28,630 bases of DNA from a virus. The stretch covers positions 1 through 28,630 of the IMG/VR virus record IMGVR_UViG_3300032893_000232. The stretch is one strand, 5' to 3'. Made by a program: the position numbers and the translations under genes. The notes below the pieces were generated by a model. The model did no database searches and was not told the DNA's origin. It saw only the letters and a list, made by a program, of their open reading frames with translations. Below, piece after piece: positions 28,239 to 28,630 of the stretch. Numbering within the stretch: the first letter of the stretch is position 1; every line of letters starts with the position of its first letter.

Positions 28239-28462
28239 GGGCTACACCGACGGCCACAGGTACAAGCAGCGGGCTCATCTATGGTTTTGATAGCCGCCTC
28301 AAGCTCCACGATGTGCTGAGTTGCGCTATCAATCTCCTTCTGAATGGCCGCGATCTTCTGCTGGTGGGACACGATTTGTTCCTGCTGTCGGTCGATGTGA
28401 TGCTTCAGGTTCGTGATGTGGACATGGAGAATATTGGCAGAGTACTTAAGATTCATGGTCAT
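28235..28462 (-). CDS. 75-residue coiled-coil protein with Cys-rich end
   Basis: A Gln/Glu/Ile heptad-like helix (NLKHHIDRQQEQIVSHQQ, KIAAIQKEIDSATQHIVELE) ends in ACTCGRRCSP with three Cys, possibly a metal site. It starts ATGA on the stop of the partial gene at the right edge. Function unknown. Confidence 0.6.
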   Translation of the reverse strand: MTMNLKYSANILHVHITNLKHHIDRQQEQIVSHQQKIAAIQKEIDSATQHIVELEAAIKTIDEPAACTCGRRCSP

Positions 28463-28630
28463 TTCCCCTTTAGGATGATTAAGGAATCGGCCCTCTCAAG
28501 GACTTGTAAACCCGAGTCTTTAACTGCCCAAGCCACACCCTTACAATTAGTGCGGCCAAAATCATGAACACCAATAATCGGCGCACGAAGCCCAATTGCA
28601 TACCTAATCGCTCTCATTGTTGTTATGTAG
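28459..28630 (-). CDS. C-terminal part of an unknown gene at the right edge (partial)
   Basis: The frame is open to the window edge; the visible 57 codons include an internal ATG. The sequence (MRAIRYAIGLRAPIIGVHDF, then GRTNCKGVAWAVKDSGLQVL) looks like the end of a Rossmann-like domain, with a strand, a Gly-rich turn and a helix. It may be related to the SLOG/NTP-binding folds, but the diagnostic N-terminus is missing. Confidence 0.5.
   Translation of the reverse strand, partial: YITTMRAIRYAIGLRAPIIGVHDFGRTNCKGVAWAVKDSGLQVLERADSLIILKGK

Noticed and set aside
1-28630. CRISPR arrays, insertion sequences, rRNA or attachment sites
   Set aside because: No regularly spaced direct repeats, transposase frames, rRNA-like sequence or tRNA-end duplication were seen.

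Overview
The window is part of a tailed dsDNA phage genome, most likely a podovirus. The reasons are a T7-style replication set (family-A DNA polymerase, 5'-3' exonuclease, endonuclease I, primase with zinc and toprim domains, RecA-fold helicase, acidic-tailed ssDNA-binding protein), tail spikes with a shared virion-anchor domain, dense gene packing with ATGA/TAATG/GTGA stop-start overlaps, and a phiEco32-type peptide-ligase cluster. No terminase, capsid, lysis or RNA polymerase gene is visible, so genus and host cannot be assigned. A phiEco32- or LUZ24-like relative is a guess based on gene content.

Layout. Positions 1-4114 are on the + strand and belong to the virion module: the end of an unidentified large protein, then two tail spikes sharing one N-terminal anchor. 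The second spike is a composition chimera, AT-rich in the anchor and strongly GC-rich from about 2540 to its end. Everything from 4164 to 28630 is on the - strand and converges on the spikes.

Read in the direction of transcription (high to low coordinates), the - strand holds: small orphan genes (28630-27549); a terminator, a tRNA and an SH3-like protein (27511-27059); a peptide-ligase cluster (27033-20125) made of a COOH-NH2 ligase type 2, an orphan, an amidoligase, a class-II glutamine amidotransferase, a gamma-glutamylcyclotransferase-like protein, an ATP-grasp ligase and another orphan; an HNH endonuclease; a leader region with a probable promoter and two very acidic proteins; primase and helicase; an RNA ligase paired with a metallophosphoesterase; a SLOG protein; DNA polymerase; a structured intergenic region ahead of the ssDNA-binding protein; an endonuclease-VII-like HNH gene wedged against the 5'-3' exonuclease; then nucleotide-metabolism, nuclease and orphan genes down to 4164.

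How the genes work together. Primase, helicase, polymerase, SSB and exonuclease form a replisome, and endonuclease I resolves branched DNA. DUF4406, DUF5664 and SLOG proteins probably act on nucleotides. RNA ligase plus phosphoesterase plus a phage tRNA suggests RNA repair against host anticodon nucleases. The peptide-ligase cluster predicts synthesis and trimming of an unknown amide-linked product, and is the best candidate for an undescribed system. Other points worth attention are an apparent zinc-ribbon frame overprinted on the helicase N-terminus, an HNH gene whose only visible start is AUA, a tRNA whose fold and loop sequence imply different anticodons, four consecutive hairpins before the SSB gene, and several genes of 34-54 codons that sit in apparent gaps.
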